The notes under the pieces: model-generated
The model's database searches: none
The model's input: the letters and a program-made list of their open reading frames with translations, nothing else
Told to the model about the DNA's origin: nothing
In this document: in pieces, positions 16,392 to 25,817 of the stretch
Layout of the letters: every line of letters begins with the position of its first letter
How positions within the stretch are numbered: position 1 is the first letter of the stretch
Position numbers and translations under genes: made by a program
Origin: a virus
DNA: 64,000 nucleotides
Direction: 5' to 3' (one strand)
IMG/VR virus record: IMGVR_UViG_3300030110_004856
Location: 1 to 64,000 of that record

Positions 16392-18117
16392 AGCTACCCG
16401 AATAAGTTAGTTCTTCAGCGAGATGGTCAAACGTCCTGTAAAGGAGCGGTGTGATGTTCAGTCTAGGATCAGCCGCAAGTGGTTGATCTGGCGCAAGTGG
16501 GTGCGGTGATTGCAACATCTGGCTTAATAATACCAGGAATTGTTGCATTGCTGCTTGAGTTTGTTGAACCATACGGAATGGGAAACCCTGCAGCATTTCC
16601 GCTCTTTCGTTGTCAGTTTTCTCAGGGAAAAGGAATTTCAGTGCTTCCACACTGTCTACTCCTAGTTCCTGCAGGTTTCTGACAACAATCGACTTCTGGT
16701 TGATGTCGTAAGCGGTATCTTCGTATACGTCACCTTGGTAACGATACGTCACCTCACGCTCACCGTCCTCAGGAAGACCAACTACACCAGAAGGAACTTT
16801 GCCCTTCTCGATAGCGGTCTTAATCTCCTGATCCACCTTGATATCAAAGCGGCGAAGAGAAGTTTGATACTTCTCATTCGACTCAGGAGTTTGCTCCTTT
16901 GGAGGTGAGGGAACTTTCATTCCCGAAGCAACAATAAAGGACTCTCGGAAAATTTGTTCCTGGTGGTAGATAATCATTTCCAACAAACGGCAGAATCCGT
17001 AGGTCAGAAACGACTTATTTTTCCGCAGAGCAGTTGCTTGCGCTCTACCTGTGAGACCTTTGATCTCTGTGGCAGTTGCACCAGCTGAAATCGAGATCTC
17101 GTCGACTCCGCCAAGCGCTGTACGAATTTCTTCGCGTAGTAACAGCGCATAACGGTTCATATCCCCAGACACAGGGTCTGGAGTCATGTAACCGACTCGA
17201 TCTGAAGGCTCAATGTTCGCAATAATTCGCGGAACACGGAGCCCACCACCCATAGCGGTGCCAAAAGGCTCGCTAACCCTTGTTGAGGGGGTGGTTTGAC
17301 CCGCAAATCCGCTCTGACTGCTGATTGTCGGGCGGAAAGTGTTCTGAGCGTCGTTAGCTTCGACCAGATCACTACGGGGCCGAGAACTAATCAGCGTAGG
17401 GTTACCAAAGAACTCAATATTCTTGGCAACATTGCGAATAATTTGATCATGGAGCACGATTTGCTCCATAAATGGGTCAAATTCGCCCTCACCTTCGGTT
17501 CCTGATGCGTTGGGCTTGTTTAGAACCTCTACAGCAGGCACAAAACCCAGAGTATTCTTTCTTGTGTTGGATGGAGTCAGGACACTTCCAGGTTCCAGCT
17601 CAAAACTAAGCTCAGAATCACTCTCGTTTTCTGTTATTTCGTCTGCTGTAATAGCCAAACGAACGTATCTTTTGTTCTGCCCGTATGTTGTTGAAGGCAG
17701 ACCTAAGTTGCTATTCTTAACTCTATAGCTATAGAGAATGACAACTTCCTCGACAGAGCCGTTGAGGTCGTGGTAGACCCGATATTGGTTTTTGTTGAAG
17801 AAATAGATCTGATACTTCAGTTTTTCATCAGGACGGAAGTAAAACAAACCACAACCGTCGATCAGGAAGTTCCTGATAATCGAAGGAAATCGAATATCAA
17901 GCCTGTTGAGGGCAATAACGTCTTCTAAGAACCTAGAACGACTCTTATAGGTGTCTTGTTCACAGTAGAAGGTGATACCCTTCTTGATCATGTACAGGAC
18001 CATCTGCTGGATGTGACTAAGCACAACCATCGTCGCTGATTGATTTGAGCGATCCTGAGTCCTTGCGGCTTCTAGGATCTCCTCAAACCGGTTTCTGATT
18101 TCAGTTGAGGATGACAT
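15892..18117 (-). CDS. Portal protein, 741 aa
   Basis: The first 550 residues have the look of a phage portal: 'FLEDVIALNRLDIRFPSIIR' near residue 63, a central helical stem with 'EEIRTALGGVDEIS' and 'ATEIKGLTGRAQATALRKNK', then Met/Gln-rich crown-like helices. About 160 residues of Gly/Pro/Ser-rich disordered tail follow, ending in a basic cluster (KQRKRRSR). That tail is where the scaffold frame overlaps. Portals are dodecameric and form the DNA entry pore. Position between TerL and capsid supports this. Confidence 0.85.
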   Translation of the reverse strand: MSSSTEIRNRFEEILEAARTQDRSNQSATMVVLSHIQQMVLYMIKKGITFYCEQDTYKSRSRFLEDVIALNRLDIRFPSIIRNFLIDGCGLFYFRPDEKLKYQIYFFNKNQYRVYHDLNGSVEEVVILYSYRVKNSNLGLPSTTYGQNKRYVRLAITADEITENESDSELSFELEPGSVLTPSNTRKNTLGFVPAVEVLNKPNASGTEGEGEFDPFMEQIVLHDQIIRNVAKNIEFFGNPTLISSRPRSDLVEANDAQNTFRPTISSQSGFAGQTTPSTRVSEPFGTAMGGGLRVPRIIANIEPSDRVGYMTPDPVSGDMNRYALLLREEIRTALGGVDEISISAGATATEIKGLTGRAQATALRKNKSFLTYGFCRLLEMIIYHQEQIFRESFIVASGMKVPSPPKEQTPESNEKYQTSLRRFDIKVDQEIKTAIEKGKVPSGVVGLPEDGEREVTYRYQGDVYEDTAYDINQKSIVVRNLQELGVDSVEALKFLFPEKTDNERAEMLQGFPFRMVQQTQAAMQQFLVLLSQMLQSPHPLAPDQPLAADPRLNITPLLYRTFDHLAEELTYSGSYEPADPSFDPEPGLPGGSPDGNQRPGFNRLSPVGAPSSYPGGSFGTYSPLATAGNTGYGPYYQQPVQPVSVAVLPEQSLGSSDGFAGAGADPGQLPIPQPDSVVAQSSATGGYSNAQSAFTGPALGLPGTAGSADIAYQRLTDPNFLAGFYGTQPNQPKQRKRRSR

Positions 18118-18123
18118 TCAGAG

Positions 18124-18279
18124 TCACTTGTCCTTTTTACGCATTTCCTTGGCCTTACGAGCCTTCTCAAGAGCAGACTTACGCTTCTCCTGATTGCCTC
18201 CCTCTTCTTTTTTCTCGTCATCTTCTCCTTGCTTTTTCTTGAACCTCTCTAGGAGTTCAGGCGGCATCTTGTTCGTCAT
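18124..18279 (-). CDS. Small conserved charged protein upstream of portal, 51 aa
   Basis: Starts ATG at 18279 and reads MTNKMPPELLERFKKKQ followed by a Lys/Glu/Ala-rich helix ending KEMRKKDK. A small 'MPPELLxxFKxK' protein of this kind is common next to the portal in cyanophages (from memory). It overlaps the end of the GT17 gene by 23 bases and ends 7 bases before the portal ATG. Function unknown. Confidence 0.7.
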   Translation of the reverse strand: MTNKMPPELLERFKKKQGEDDEKKEEGGNQEKRKSALEKARKAKEMRKKDK

Positions 18280-19084
18280 CGGGAAGAAGATACTTTCTAA
18301 CTCTTTCTAGTTTAACCACCTCTTCGGGCAAATCCTCAACCGGATACTCAGTTAGTAAATGGTCTTGGCGTCCGAGCATATCGGTATTGCCGGGTTCCGC
18401 AACAAAATCATCGCACAGCTGTTGAACCTCTGGCTTGTCCCAGATGTAGTATTCGGCGATGTTGCGGAGTTTGGTTTTTCTTCGGTCTGCATCTCCCATC
18501 CAAGAGAAATGCCAGCCAGCATTCCGAACACCAACATAATAATTGTCAGTCGACGCCCGCATCGCCGATAGAGTTCCGAATTCTTTGAGCTTTCCGACTG
18601 TGCTAGCCACACCGCAACGCCAATCAAAGAGTTCACCCTCCGGAGAAACGAGTTGACGATCTGCACGTCCGTAGTGCATGCTCATACTCATTCTAATAAT
18701 CTTATTTTCCTCCATATCGACAGAACGCTTGATTGCTTCGATTGCAGAAGGGTTAGTGATCTCGTCGCAATCAGAACAAATAAAGTAATCGTCATCATCA
18801 AGCATAGAAAGGCCAATGCTGAGAGCATCGCGCTGACCTCTTTCACGAATCCACGGATCTGGAGCTTCCGTAGCGCTTGGAAGCTCAACATGAAGGACTT
18901 GAATCTTTTCTTCTGGTAAACCCAACTCGCGAATAGTCTCCACACAGGAGAACGCTTTTTTGTCTCCACGGTGGGTGCGGTTTGCGTCAGTAATCAGAAA
19001 ACCATCAACGTGGTTCTCCAACGTGCGGACGCGCAGCTCTAGGAGTTCTTTTTCGTTGAAATACGTAAAGCAGTCAACAATCAC
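18257..19084 (-). CDS. Glycosyltransferase family 17-like protein, 275 aa
   Basis: N-terminus 'MIVDCFTYFNEKELLELR' and 'HVDGFLITDANRTHRGDKK' are characteristic of the GT17 family (beta-1,4-N-acetylglucosaminyltransferase type). 'DYFICSDCDEI' carries a DxD-like acidic motif for metal and nucleotide-sugar binding. 'AGWHFSWMG' is another family block. Acts presumably in the host cytoplasm on a glycan or virion protein. Part of a scattered glycan set (19847, 22290, 23459, 28837). Confidence 0.8.
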   Translation of the reverse strand: MIVDCFTYFNEKELLELRVRTLENHVDGFLITDANRTHRGDKKAFSCVETIRELGLPEEKIQVLHVELPSATEAPDPWIRERGQRDALSIGLSMLDDDDYFICSDCDEITNPSAIEAIKRSVDMEENKIIRMSMSMHYGRADRQLVSPEGELFDWRCGVASTVGKLKEFGTLSAMRASTDNYYVGVRNAGWHFSWMGDADRRKTKLRNIAEYYIWDKPEVQQLCDDFVAEPGNTDMLGRQDHLLTEYPVEDLPEEVVKLERVRKYLLPDDEQDAA

Positions 19085-19108
19085 AAAACGCTTGCTAGTA
19101 GCAACATG

Positions 19109-19330
19109 CTACCTGCGATCCTTCGCTGATGCCAAAAGCTGTCTCTTCATGACTTCTACATCAGCTCTCTCGTCCATGTTGGGATCAAAAGCTTCATTAG
19201 AATCCGCATTCGGCGGAGGAGGTGGGGGTGGTGCACCTGCTTCTTGATCGAGTCCCTGACGGACAAAGTCTCCATAGCGGTTTTCACCACGCATGGAGTT
19301 TTGCATTTGAGAAAGTTGGTTGTAGTTCAT
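19109..19330 (-). CDS. Small protein with poly-proline run, 73 aa
   Basis: Contains seven consecutive prolines in the middle ('GAPPPPPPPNAD') between two polar helical parts. Its ATG shares its first base with the last base of the upstream stop (19330). Probably a minor virion or linker protein; no family recognised. Confidence 0.65.
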   Translation of the reverse strand: MNYNQLSQMQNSMRGENRYGDFVRQGLDQEAGAPPPPPPPNADSNEAFDPNMDERADVEVMKRQLLASAKDRR

Positions 19331-19608
19331 CAGAAAAGAACAACAGCAGAAGTAATGTCACCACCAGAGATGGTTGTGGCACCAACAGGGAGCAGAGGGT
19401 TATTAACAAACCCACCCATAGGAATGAGTTGTCCTTGTCCGTCGTTCAGTTCGATATAAACAACATCGCTATTGTTGCTAGTGATGACGCTGACGCCACG
19501 GCACGTGGAAAAAGTTTTAGGACCGTCAGAGGGAGTCCACCTAAAACCACTTGCATAAGGCAAGGACGCAACCTGCCCGTATACAGTTCCAAAGGCTGGG
19601 ATATCCAT
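19330..19608 (-). CDS. Putative small virion protein, 92 aa
   Basis: Beta-type composition (Val, Thr, Ser, Gly) with no charged helices, in the late operon between the poly-proline protein and DUF3310. Could be a head or tail decoration protein, but nothing specific is recognised. Confidence 0.65.
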   Translation of the reverse strand: MDIPAFGTVYGQVASLPYASGFRWTPSDGPKTFSTCRGVSVITSNNSDVVYIELNDGQGQLIPMGGFVNNPLLPVGATTISGGDITSAVVLF

Positions 19609-19625
19609 AGCTCAGGAAATAATCA

Positions 19626-19850
19626 TCATTCTACCTCTTTCTCCTTAATCAACAGGTTTAAGTACCACTGAGCTTTTTTTAAGGACTCAACTCCTTGCTT
19701 GTGGTTCTCTCTCCAGATGTACTTTATGCAGTTGGCTTTGCAGTAACCAAAAAACTCTTCATCAGTTAGTGCAGACTTAATCGCATCAATACACTCGATA
19801 CCACCAGCGGTGTAGTGCGATGGGTGGTTGACGTTGTCGACTACGCTCAT
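19626..19850 (-). CDS. DUF3310 family protein, 74 aa
   Basis: Matches the DUF3310 pattern common in phages: 'VNHPSHYTAGGIECIDAI', 'FFGYCKANCIKYIWR', 'KQGVESLKKAQWYLNLLI'. Often annotated loosely as nucleotide kinase-associated, but function is not established. Starts 4 bases inside the upstream glycosyltransferase-like gene. Confidence 0.85.
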   Translation of the reverse strand: MSVVDNVNHPSHYTAGGIECIDAIKSALTDEEFFGYCKANCIKYIWRENHKQGVESLKKAQWYLNLLIKEKEVE

Positions 19851-20719
19851 ACAAACATGTTCTCGGTGGTTATGCAGTCTGCCTGCTTTAGGAGGTTATC
19901 AGAGTATTTTGTATCCAAGTGACGTATCAAACCTTCGTCAGCGATGGTTACCCAATCACCTTTTCGCACCAGAGGCACCACGCGTCTGTGGTCTTGTCCT
20001 TCTTCTAGGTTTTCAAAGGCAATACCCATAGATGAACGATCGGCAATAGGCCAGTTGCGGTGACCAACCATTCGATGGCTGAGTTCAGGGTGAGAACTGA
20101 CCGAAGCAATGTACTCTTCAGCCATTTCTTGATCAAGAATCATCATCCCTGAATAAGGGTTGCCTAGCAGGATGAAACCAAGATACTTCTCGTGCGTAGG
20201 AGTCAAATAAACCTTTGCTTGATGCGGAATGTCGTGCCAAACATTTTCCGTAAGCTCAGTCAAGTTGTACCTTTTGTAGTTGTCAAAAGGAATCTTGAGG
20301 TCCCCGTTTAGTTCGTATCTACAGAACGAGGGTTCTAGGTTTAGTTCTTTCAACATATCTTTGTTCTCCAACCAGTAGTTCAGGTGGTCGGGAGTAAACA
20401 ACATATCGTTTTCAGAGTACATGTAGTAATCGTATGTGCTCTGAGTTACAGCTAACCGTAGAAGATTTTTGTGTGCCCAGCACAAGTGGTAACCGGTATA
20501 GCTAGAAGGAGCGGCAACAATCTCTACGTTCAGTTTTTCGCAGATGTTTGCTTCGATCAAATCACGGAGATCCTCTTGATCTCGCATGTGTTCGTAATCG
20601 ATATAGATAACTACCGTTGTCTGAAAAGGAAATTTCGCATACTCCTTCAGACACTTGAGAAGTGGATCAAAGCGAGACAGAGGGTCGTGGGCAGTAACCA
20701 GAATGAGAAATTTTTTCAT
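19847..20719 (-). CDS. Putative glycosyltransferase (GT-A-like), 290 aa
   Basis: Opens with 'FLILVTAHDPLSRFDPLLKCL', and has 'YDYYMYSENDMLFTPDHLNYW' around residue 97, which resembles the metal-binding acidic loop of GT-A glycosyltransferases. 'FLILLG' and 'GMMILDQ' follow. Family not certain. Its start meets the TerL stop at 20719, so it is co-transcribed with packaging genes. Confidence 0.65.
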   Translation of the reverse strand: MKKFLILVTAHDPLSRFDPLLKCLKEYAKFPFQTTVVIYIDYEHMRDQEDLRDLIEANICEKLNVEIVAAPSSYTGYHLCWAHKNLLRLAVTQSTYDYYMYSENDMLFTPDHLNYWLENKDMLKELNLEPSFCRYELNGDLKIPFDNYKRYNLTELTENVWHDIPHQAKVYLTPTHEKYLGFILLGNPYSGMMILDQEMAEEYIASVSSHPELSHRMVGHRNWPIADRSSMGIAFENLEEGQDHRRVVPLVRKGDWVTIADEGLIRHLDTKYSDNLLKQADCITTENMFV

Positions 20720-22245
20720 CAGTACTCAACGGAGAATTGACCTCGTTTTTGGAGGAAAGTCATTAACCAAACGTAAGCATCCAACAAGTCATCGTGGCTA
20801 GTTGCACCAATATTGATTAACTGGTCGATAAGCGCCTCAAACTTTCGGTACTTGTTGAAAGTCACCTTTTTGTTCTCCAGAAGACCTAAGGTCCCCCGGA
20901 ACCTAGCAATTTTGTCTCCCCTAAACCCTTTGACTTCGTGGATGTGCAGGTTGTAAAGGCCACGCTCGTTCAAGAGAACTCTTCGTATATCAGCAGCAAG
21001 ACTAGCTTGATACGCTACAGCCTCAACGACGAGGGTTACAGTTGAATATGTAGGCATGTACACACCGTCCTGGAGCACCAGGATGCCCCACTCCACCAAC
21101 ATGTCGCAGAGAAGATCGATTTTTTCTAAATTTCCAATTGAACGGACCTGATGAGCGTCCACGATGTAGTAGTCATCTTTCAATCTTCCCCCTAAAACAA
21201 ATGCGGTGTAGTCAGACGTTTCGTTTTTACTTGCCGAAAGGTCAATGCCCACAGCCAGAGAATCAAACTCTGTGGCAACTTCTCCTTTGACAATGAGATC
21301 AGGAGACAGCACCAAGTCAGAAGACATCACTGCCTGCTGTTGATACTGGTAAGCAAACGCCACAGGATCTAGTTCTTTCTGTTGCAGCAGGTATGTTGCC
21401 GACCACTGACTAGGCCAGTAACTAACAGGCTCACCATCGTTGTCGTAAGTAATAGCTTCTTGGGAAACCTGCTTCCAACCTTTTTGTGGGATGAACATAG
21501 TTTTATGAATATCCAGCGGATGGAATCGGGTGCCGAGACATATCGACCTGCCACCTTCAAACACAATCGGTGCGATAACACTCGACCAGTTATTATTCAT
21601 CTCCTCCCTAATCGAAGGGTTTTTGATATCAGCGCTGGATTTAATAGGGTCATCCACAATGACAAGGTGAGCACGTTTAGACGTAATCGACCCTCTCAGC
21701 CCCGCAGCACGAAGAGTAAATTCTTCATCACCCACTCGACTGATACCTGCATAGTCAAAATCAATTGACCAGCCCACATCACTCTGCATACCCTGGCGGA
21801 GCTGCACTCGCGGAAAAATTTTTCTGAAGGTCGCTGAGTCAATGATCTGCTTGATAATCCGACTCTTCGGAATAGCAGTATTGATGTTGTACGAGCAGTA
21901 GATAATCTGAAGCGGTCTTTTCTGTGTGGTGTGGCGTCCAATAACCCACGCGGTAAATAAGTTCAGAACCGTGCTTTTTGCCGATCCACGGGGAGCCAAA
22001 ATATCTAAGTTGGGTCCGGCTATGTCAAGCAGATATTTATTTGATTCACCAGTAACAAGATGTTTATGCCACTCCAGCATATGTTGTGCTGGTGGTTTAT
22101 CTAGAACAGTACAGAAGGTAAGGAAATCATCCTGTGCTCTAGCAAATACGTTATCTACACCGAAGTTGTCTTCATCGGCATCCACAGCGCGTTGAGCCTT
22201 TAGTCGTAAAGCTCTCCGGTACGCAAAAGTTTCTCTACTCGGCAT
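20719..22245 (-). CDS. terL: Terminase large subunit
   Basis: ATPase domain with Walker A 'APRGSAKST' (residues 84-92 from the start used here), Walker B 'AHLVIVDDP', and coupling motif 'LGTRFH'. The C-terminal nuclease domain opens with 'GIDLSASKNETSDYTA' and ends with 'HDDLLDAYVW'. This packages DNA into the prohead through the portal. I use ATG at 22245: the in-frame ATG at 22341 would add 32 residues antisense to the divergent GT4 gene start. Length of 508 aa is normal. Confidence 0.92.
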   Translation of the reverse strand: MPSRETFAYRRALRLKAQRAVDADEDNFGVDNVFARAQDDFLTFCTVLDKPPAQHMLEWHKHLVTGESNKYLLDIAGPNLDILAPRGSAKSTVLNLFTAWVIGRHTTQKRPLQIIYCSYNINTAIPKSRIIKQIIDSATFRKIFPRVQLRQGMQSDVGWSIDFDYAGISRVGDEEFTLRAAGLRGSITSKRAHLVIVDDPIKSSADIKNPSIREEMNNNWSSVIAPIVFEGGRSICLGTRFHPLDIHKTMFIPQKGWKQVSQEAITYDNDGEPVSYWPSQWSATYLLQQKELDPVAFAYQYQQQAVMSSDLVLSPDLIVKGEVATEFDSLAVGIDLSASKNETSDYTAFVLGGRLKDDYYIVDAHQVRSIGNLEKIDLLCDMLVEWGILVLQDGVYMPTYSTVTLVVEAVAYQASLAADIRRVLLNERGLYNLHIHEVKGFRGDKIARFRGTLGLLENKKVTFNKYRKFEALIDQLINIGATSHDDLLDAYVWLMTFLQKRGQFSVEY

Positions 22246-22289
22246 ATCTAAAAACTGTCTGTATAGTGTTAGGAAGATTCTACTTCTGT

Positions 22290-23462
22290 ATGGCCAAAAT
22301 TCTCTGGTATGGAGATGCAGTTTCTCATACGGGTTTTGCACGTGTAACCCATAGTCTCCTAGAGCACCTCAGCAAAAACCATGAAGTTGTAGTGTTCGGT
22401 ATTAACTATAACGGAGATCCGCACCAATACGATTTTAAAATCTACCCTGCAGCCGGGGTTCATCCTGGTGATCGTTTTGGTTTGGCTCGTTTACCTTCAG
22501 TGGTTGAGGAAGAGAAGCCTGACTTCATTATCGCTGTAAACGATATCTGGATGATCAATCAGGTGTGGGAAAAGATTCATTTCCTGCAACCAACTCTGGG
22601 TTTTAAATTCATACCTTACTTCCCCATTGACTCTGAGCGGTACGTAGATTCTATGCTCAGGTATGTGCAGGACTGGGATTTTTCAGTCACCTTTACAGTC
22701 CAACAAGCACAGCGCATCCAAAATCACAATGTCCAACCGAAGATGTTGGGTGTTCTTCCTCATGGTATTGACGCAGAGAAGTTCTTCCCCATGGATCAGG
22801 AAGAAGCTCGTAGAAAGTTGAGTCTTCCTGCAGGTAAATTCATTGTCCTCAACGCTAATAGAAACCAACCTCGCAAACGAATTGACCTGACAATCCAAGC
22901 ATTTGCTGAGTTTGCTAAGGACAAACCCGACACCATGCTCTATCTGCATATGGGTGAGAAAGATTTGGGATGGAGCGTTCGTGAAATCTTTAACTCAGAA
23001 ATGCAACGACGCGATCTAGACCCAACGAACCGGTTGATTATGACCGCACGGAATATCAACTATATGGCTCCGCCTACCGACGAAACACTAAACTTAATCT
23101 ATAACTCCTGTGACGTTGGTATAAATACAGCAGATGGAGAAGGTTGGGGACTCGTTCCATTCGAGCATGCGTCGTGTAAAAAAGCACAAGTGGTTCCTGA
23201 CCACACGTCTTGTCGAGATATTTGGCGTGGAAGTGGATGTCTAATCGATGTCGCGGCTTGGGTTCGAGATAAAGATCTCAGCGTTGAAAGAGGAATTATC
23301 GACGTTTCTTCTGCCGTCGACCATCTCAACAAGCTTTACAACGACAAGGCATTTAGAGACGAAGTAGCTCAAGAGTGCTACGAAGTTACGCAGAATCCCA
23401 GTTACCGCTGGGATCAGATTGCACTCGGATTTGAAAAAGCAATGGAGGATCTGTCCAAATGA
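22290..23462 (+). CDS. Glycosyltransferase family 4-like (GT-B), 390 aa
   Basis: Start at 22290 (MAKILWYGDAVSHTGFARVT) is preferred over an ATG 8 codons upstream that lacks this family-type beginning. The C-terminal half has 'LPHGIDAEKFFP', 'NRNQPRKRIDL' and 'GEGWGLVPFEHASC', the E-x7-E signature of GT4 enzymes. Transfers a sugar from a nucleotide donor; acceptor unknown. Divergent from TerL with a 44-base gap that must hold promoters for both. Confidence 0.85.
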   Translation: MAKILWYGDAVSHTGFARVTHSLLEHLSKNHEVVVFGINYNGDPHQYDFKIYPAAGVHPGDRFGLARLPSVVEEEKPDFIIAVNDIWMINQVWEKIHFLQPTLGFKFIPYFPIDSERYVDSMLRYVQDWDFSVTFTVQQAQRIQNHNVQPKMLGVLPHGIDAEKFFPMDQEEARRKLSLPAGKFIVLNANRNQPRKRIDLTIQAFAEFAKDKPDTMLYLHMGEKDLGWSVREIFNSEMQRRDLDPTNRLIMTARNINYMAPPTDETLNLIYNSCDVGINTADGEGWGLVPFEHASCKKAQVVPDHTSCRDIWRGSGCLIDVAAWVRDKDLSVERGIIDVSSAVDHLNKLYNDKAFRDEVAQECYEVTQNPSYRWDQIALGFEKAMEDLSK

Positions 23463-24547
23463 GTACTCAACACATTCGATACCACGCCTCGATGAGCAGC
23501 GTGTGCTATCCGTCTAGGGTGCGCATGTATCAACACGGAGGCCCCTGTGTTTACCAGCAAGCTGAGGACCTGGGTGGTGTGTTCACCAGAATTAATCGAG
23601 GACTTCCTTTTCGTTCGGTAGCTAACTTTAGTCCTTGCTTGTTCGAACACGAAGGTCACCAACTAATTGCGTGGCGATCTCAGCCTGAACCATTTGTGTT
23701 CCGGCACGACATGAAGTACTTCTACTACAACAGTGTTCCTACAGATGTCTATGTAGGTGAACTTATTGGTGACGACACAATTGTCGGAGCTAAGAAAGTA
23801 AGAAACAAACCTCACAAATTAAGTTATGAGGACCCAAGACTGTTTCATGACTTTCAGGGAAACCTGATGTGTCAATTCATCACGAGCACTTACGCTTCGC
23901 GTTGGGATAACACCAATCACAAAATGGCAAAAACTCCCAAAGTTTGCGTGGGAGAAATCAATCGTTTTGGTCAGTGTGTAGATGCTTTCTACCCTGAGAT
24001 CGGATTAAACCATACAGATGGTGGCTCAGAGAAAAACTGGTGCTTCTTCCAAGACGACGACAAAACTCGTCTTCTTTATTCGACCGTACCGATTGTCATC
24101 AAGACACCGGGAGAAAAGGAAAAAAGGATCGACTCTTCAGTACTTCAACAGGTGACTGGAGATTTTCCGACTTTCAACTCCACAGCGCCAATCAAAATTG
24201 GAGATGAGTGGCTTGTCTTTTACCACTTTAAGTTCATGGGTAGGGTGCCAGACCAAGAACGACCAATTTTGTTCTACGGATTGAGCTGCTACACGTTAGA
24301 CGAAAAACTTACCAAAATCGTGCGTCACATGCCTGAAGTGATGTTTGAAGGGTCTATGGAAGATGAGCTAATTACGTGGACTGACGTTCAAGGTAATCCA
24401 GTCTCCAAACAACCAGCTTGCATTCTTCCTTTCGGGGCCACGGTAAAAGAAGACGTTCTCAGTCTTTCTCTTGGGGTCAATGATTGCTTTATGGGTATCT
24501 TCCGAATGGAATTAAACAATCTACTTAGTTTGATGGAGAAGGTTTAG
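23459..24547 (+). CDS. GH130-like beta-propeller glycosidase/phosphorylase, 362 aa
   Basis: Has 'LSYEDPRLF' near residue 120, 'SEKNWCFFQDDDKTRLLYS' and 'FNSTAPIKIGDEWLVFYH', blocks that resemble the five-bladed propeller of GH130-type enzymes (mannoside phosphorylases and relatives). Four-base ATGA overlap with the GT4 gene shows coupling, so the two likely act on the same glycan. The substrate is unknown, and distant members of this fold may be non-catalytic. Confidence 0.65.
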   Translation: MSTQHIRYHASMSSVCYPSRVRMYQHGGPCVYQQAEDLGGVFTRINRGLPFRSVANFSPCLFEHEGHQLIAWRSQPEPFVFRHDMKYFYYNSVPTDVYVGELIGDDTIVGAKKVRNKPHKLSYEDPRLFHDFQGNLMCQFITSTYASRWDNTNHKMAKTPKVCVGEINRFGQCVDAFYPEIGLNHTDGGSEKNWCFFQDDDKTRLLYSTVPIVIKTPGEKEKRIDSSVLQQVTGDFPTFNSTAPIKIGDEWLVFYHFKFMGRVPDQERPILFYGLSCYTLDEKLTKIVRHMPEVMFEGSMEDELITWTDVQGNPVSKQPACILPFGATVKEDVLSLSLGVNDCFMGIFRMELNNLLSLMEKV

Positions 24548-25077
24548 CTCTTCTCCTCTCGTTCGATGGTGCTCCAGATGACGAGTGATGCTTCTTCAAG
24601 CAGAGCCATCATCGCGGGCACATCTTCGAAAGTATTGTTTAGTTCACGAAGACAACGATCAGCGCCAGCCAGTAAGAGACCACGGCGATCAACACCATCA
24701 GTGAGGCTTCTGACCGCTTGGATGTGCGATCTGAGTTCTTTTTGAAGAACGGAAATCTTGGTGGCAGCTGTGGCATGATCAAGCATCCCAGTCAAAGTCA
24801 TTTGACGGACATTCTCGATGTCTACTTTTAATGAGTCAATCTCGATCAGCAGGATCTTTCGCAGATCTTCTTTAGGGTACTTCTCCTGCACGTATGCAGT
24901 CAGATCAGAGATCGATCCTGAGTACCCAGGCTGAAGAAAACGAGCGTAGAGAAATGCCTCGATATCGCTGACGCAATTCTTGCAGTAGAACTTGAATGCG
25001 TCTTTTTGAGTTTTATCGAGAGTATCTAACCACGCGCCAACGGTAGTCGAGTCACCAATAACACTAGTGCTGATCAT
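24544..25077 (-). CDS. Putative terminase small subunit, 177 aa
   Basis: Helical, charged protein of typical TerS size with a conserved-looking N-terminal segment 'AWLDTLDKTQKDAFKFYCKN' and a central coiled-coil-like stretch. It lies on the TerL side of the virion cluster, separated by the GT4/GH130 island. Assignment rests on size, fold type and position; the DNA-binding helix is not clearly identifiable. Confidence 0.45.
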   Translation of the reverse strand: MISTSVIGDSTTVGAWLDTLDKTQKDAFKFYCKNCVSDIEAFLYARFLQPGYSGSISDLTAYVQEKYPKEDLRKILLIEIDSLKVDIENVRQMTLTGMLDHATAATKISVLQKELRSHIQAVRSLTDGVDRRGLLLAGADRCLRELNNTFEDVPAMMALLEEASLVIWSTIEREEKS

Positions 25078-25811
25078 GCAAATCTGCTGGTTCCTGCTAG
25101 TGCCAGGTTAACTCCTTGACGACGCAGTGCCATCTGTCGTTTACCTTCAGCTTGGATTCGTGCGAGTGAGCCTAAATCCCTGACTTCCTGTAGTTTGATG
25201 TCGTTGTTTAGCTGCTGAGATTTAAGAGCCATATTCCCTTTCGCGTCAGCTCGGGTGTCAAAAACATCACCGATAGTATATGCCTGATCAAGGGCAGCGT
25301 TAAGCTTGCCCATTTCTTCATTCTTCCTCAAACCAATATTCGTTTCAGCTGCTTCCTTATACAGGTCCATTTCATTAGCTAGGGCTGCACTGCCTGCTTC
25401 GTACTCAAACTTTGGCTTGAGTTTTTCAACTTGCAAACGTGCATCAGCAGTATCTCCCAGAAGCTGGATGCCACGCTGTGTCAAACCTCCAGCTTCTTGT
25501 CCCAGCAGACCCGTGGCACTCTGCGACCGATTAGCAGCTTCAGCCAACTGTGTGAGCTGACCGCTGCTAATCAGATTGCCTCGTTGCCCTAAAGCTCCGC
25601 TATAGGCACCGGTCAAGGAAGCTAAACCTTGTGCAGCAGCAGTTAGAGGAGCATTAGCAGCCGCTGCAGCAGAAGCATATTGCTGCAAATAGAGTGCAGT
25701 ATTTGGGTCCATTCCCCCAGAACTCCCACCGGAGGATCTACTTCCACCGCCAAAAAGACTGCCGACAAGAGGAGCAGCAACGGATAATGCGGGACCGAGC
25801 CAAGCAGCCAT
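25074..25811 (-). CDS. Putative internal virion protein (T7 gp14-like layout), 245 aa
   Basis: Hydrophobic N-terminus (MAAWLGPALSVAAPLVGSLFGGG) followed by Ala/Gln-rich helices over the rest, as in the small internal core proteins of short-tailed phages. The stop of this gene overlaps the start of the TerS candidate by 4 bases. Similar arrangement at 1769. Functional label is by analogy. Confidence 0.65.
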   Translation of the reverse strand: MAAWLGPALSVAAPLVGSLFGGGSRSSGGSSGGMDPNTALYLQQYASAAAAANAPLTAAAQGLASLTGAYSGALGQRGNLISSGQLTQLAEAANRSQSATGLLGQEAGGLTQRGIQLLGDTADARLQVEKLKPKFEYEAGSAALANEMDLYKEAAETNIGLRKNEEMGKLNAALDQAYTIGDVFDTRADAKGNMALKSQQLNNDIKLQEVRDLGSLARIQAEGKRQMALRRQGVNLALAGTSRFA

Positions 25812-25817
25812 GACTAA

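Noticed and set aside
22246-22341. Upstream 32-residue extension of TerL
   Set aside because: It would overlap the start of the divergent GT4 gene and has no family-like sequence; ATG at 22245 gives normal length.
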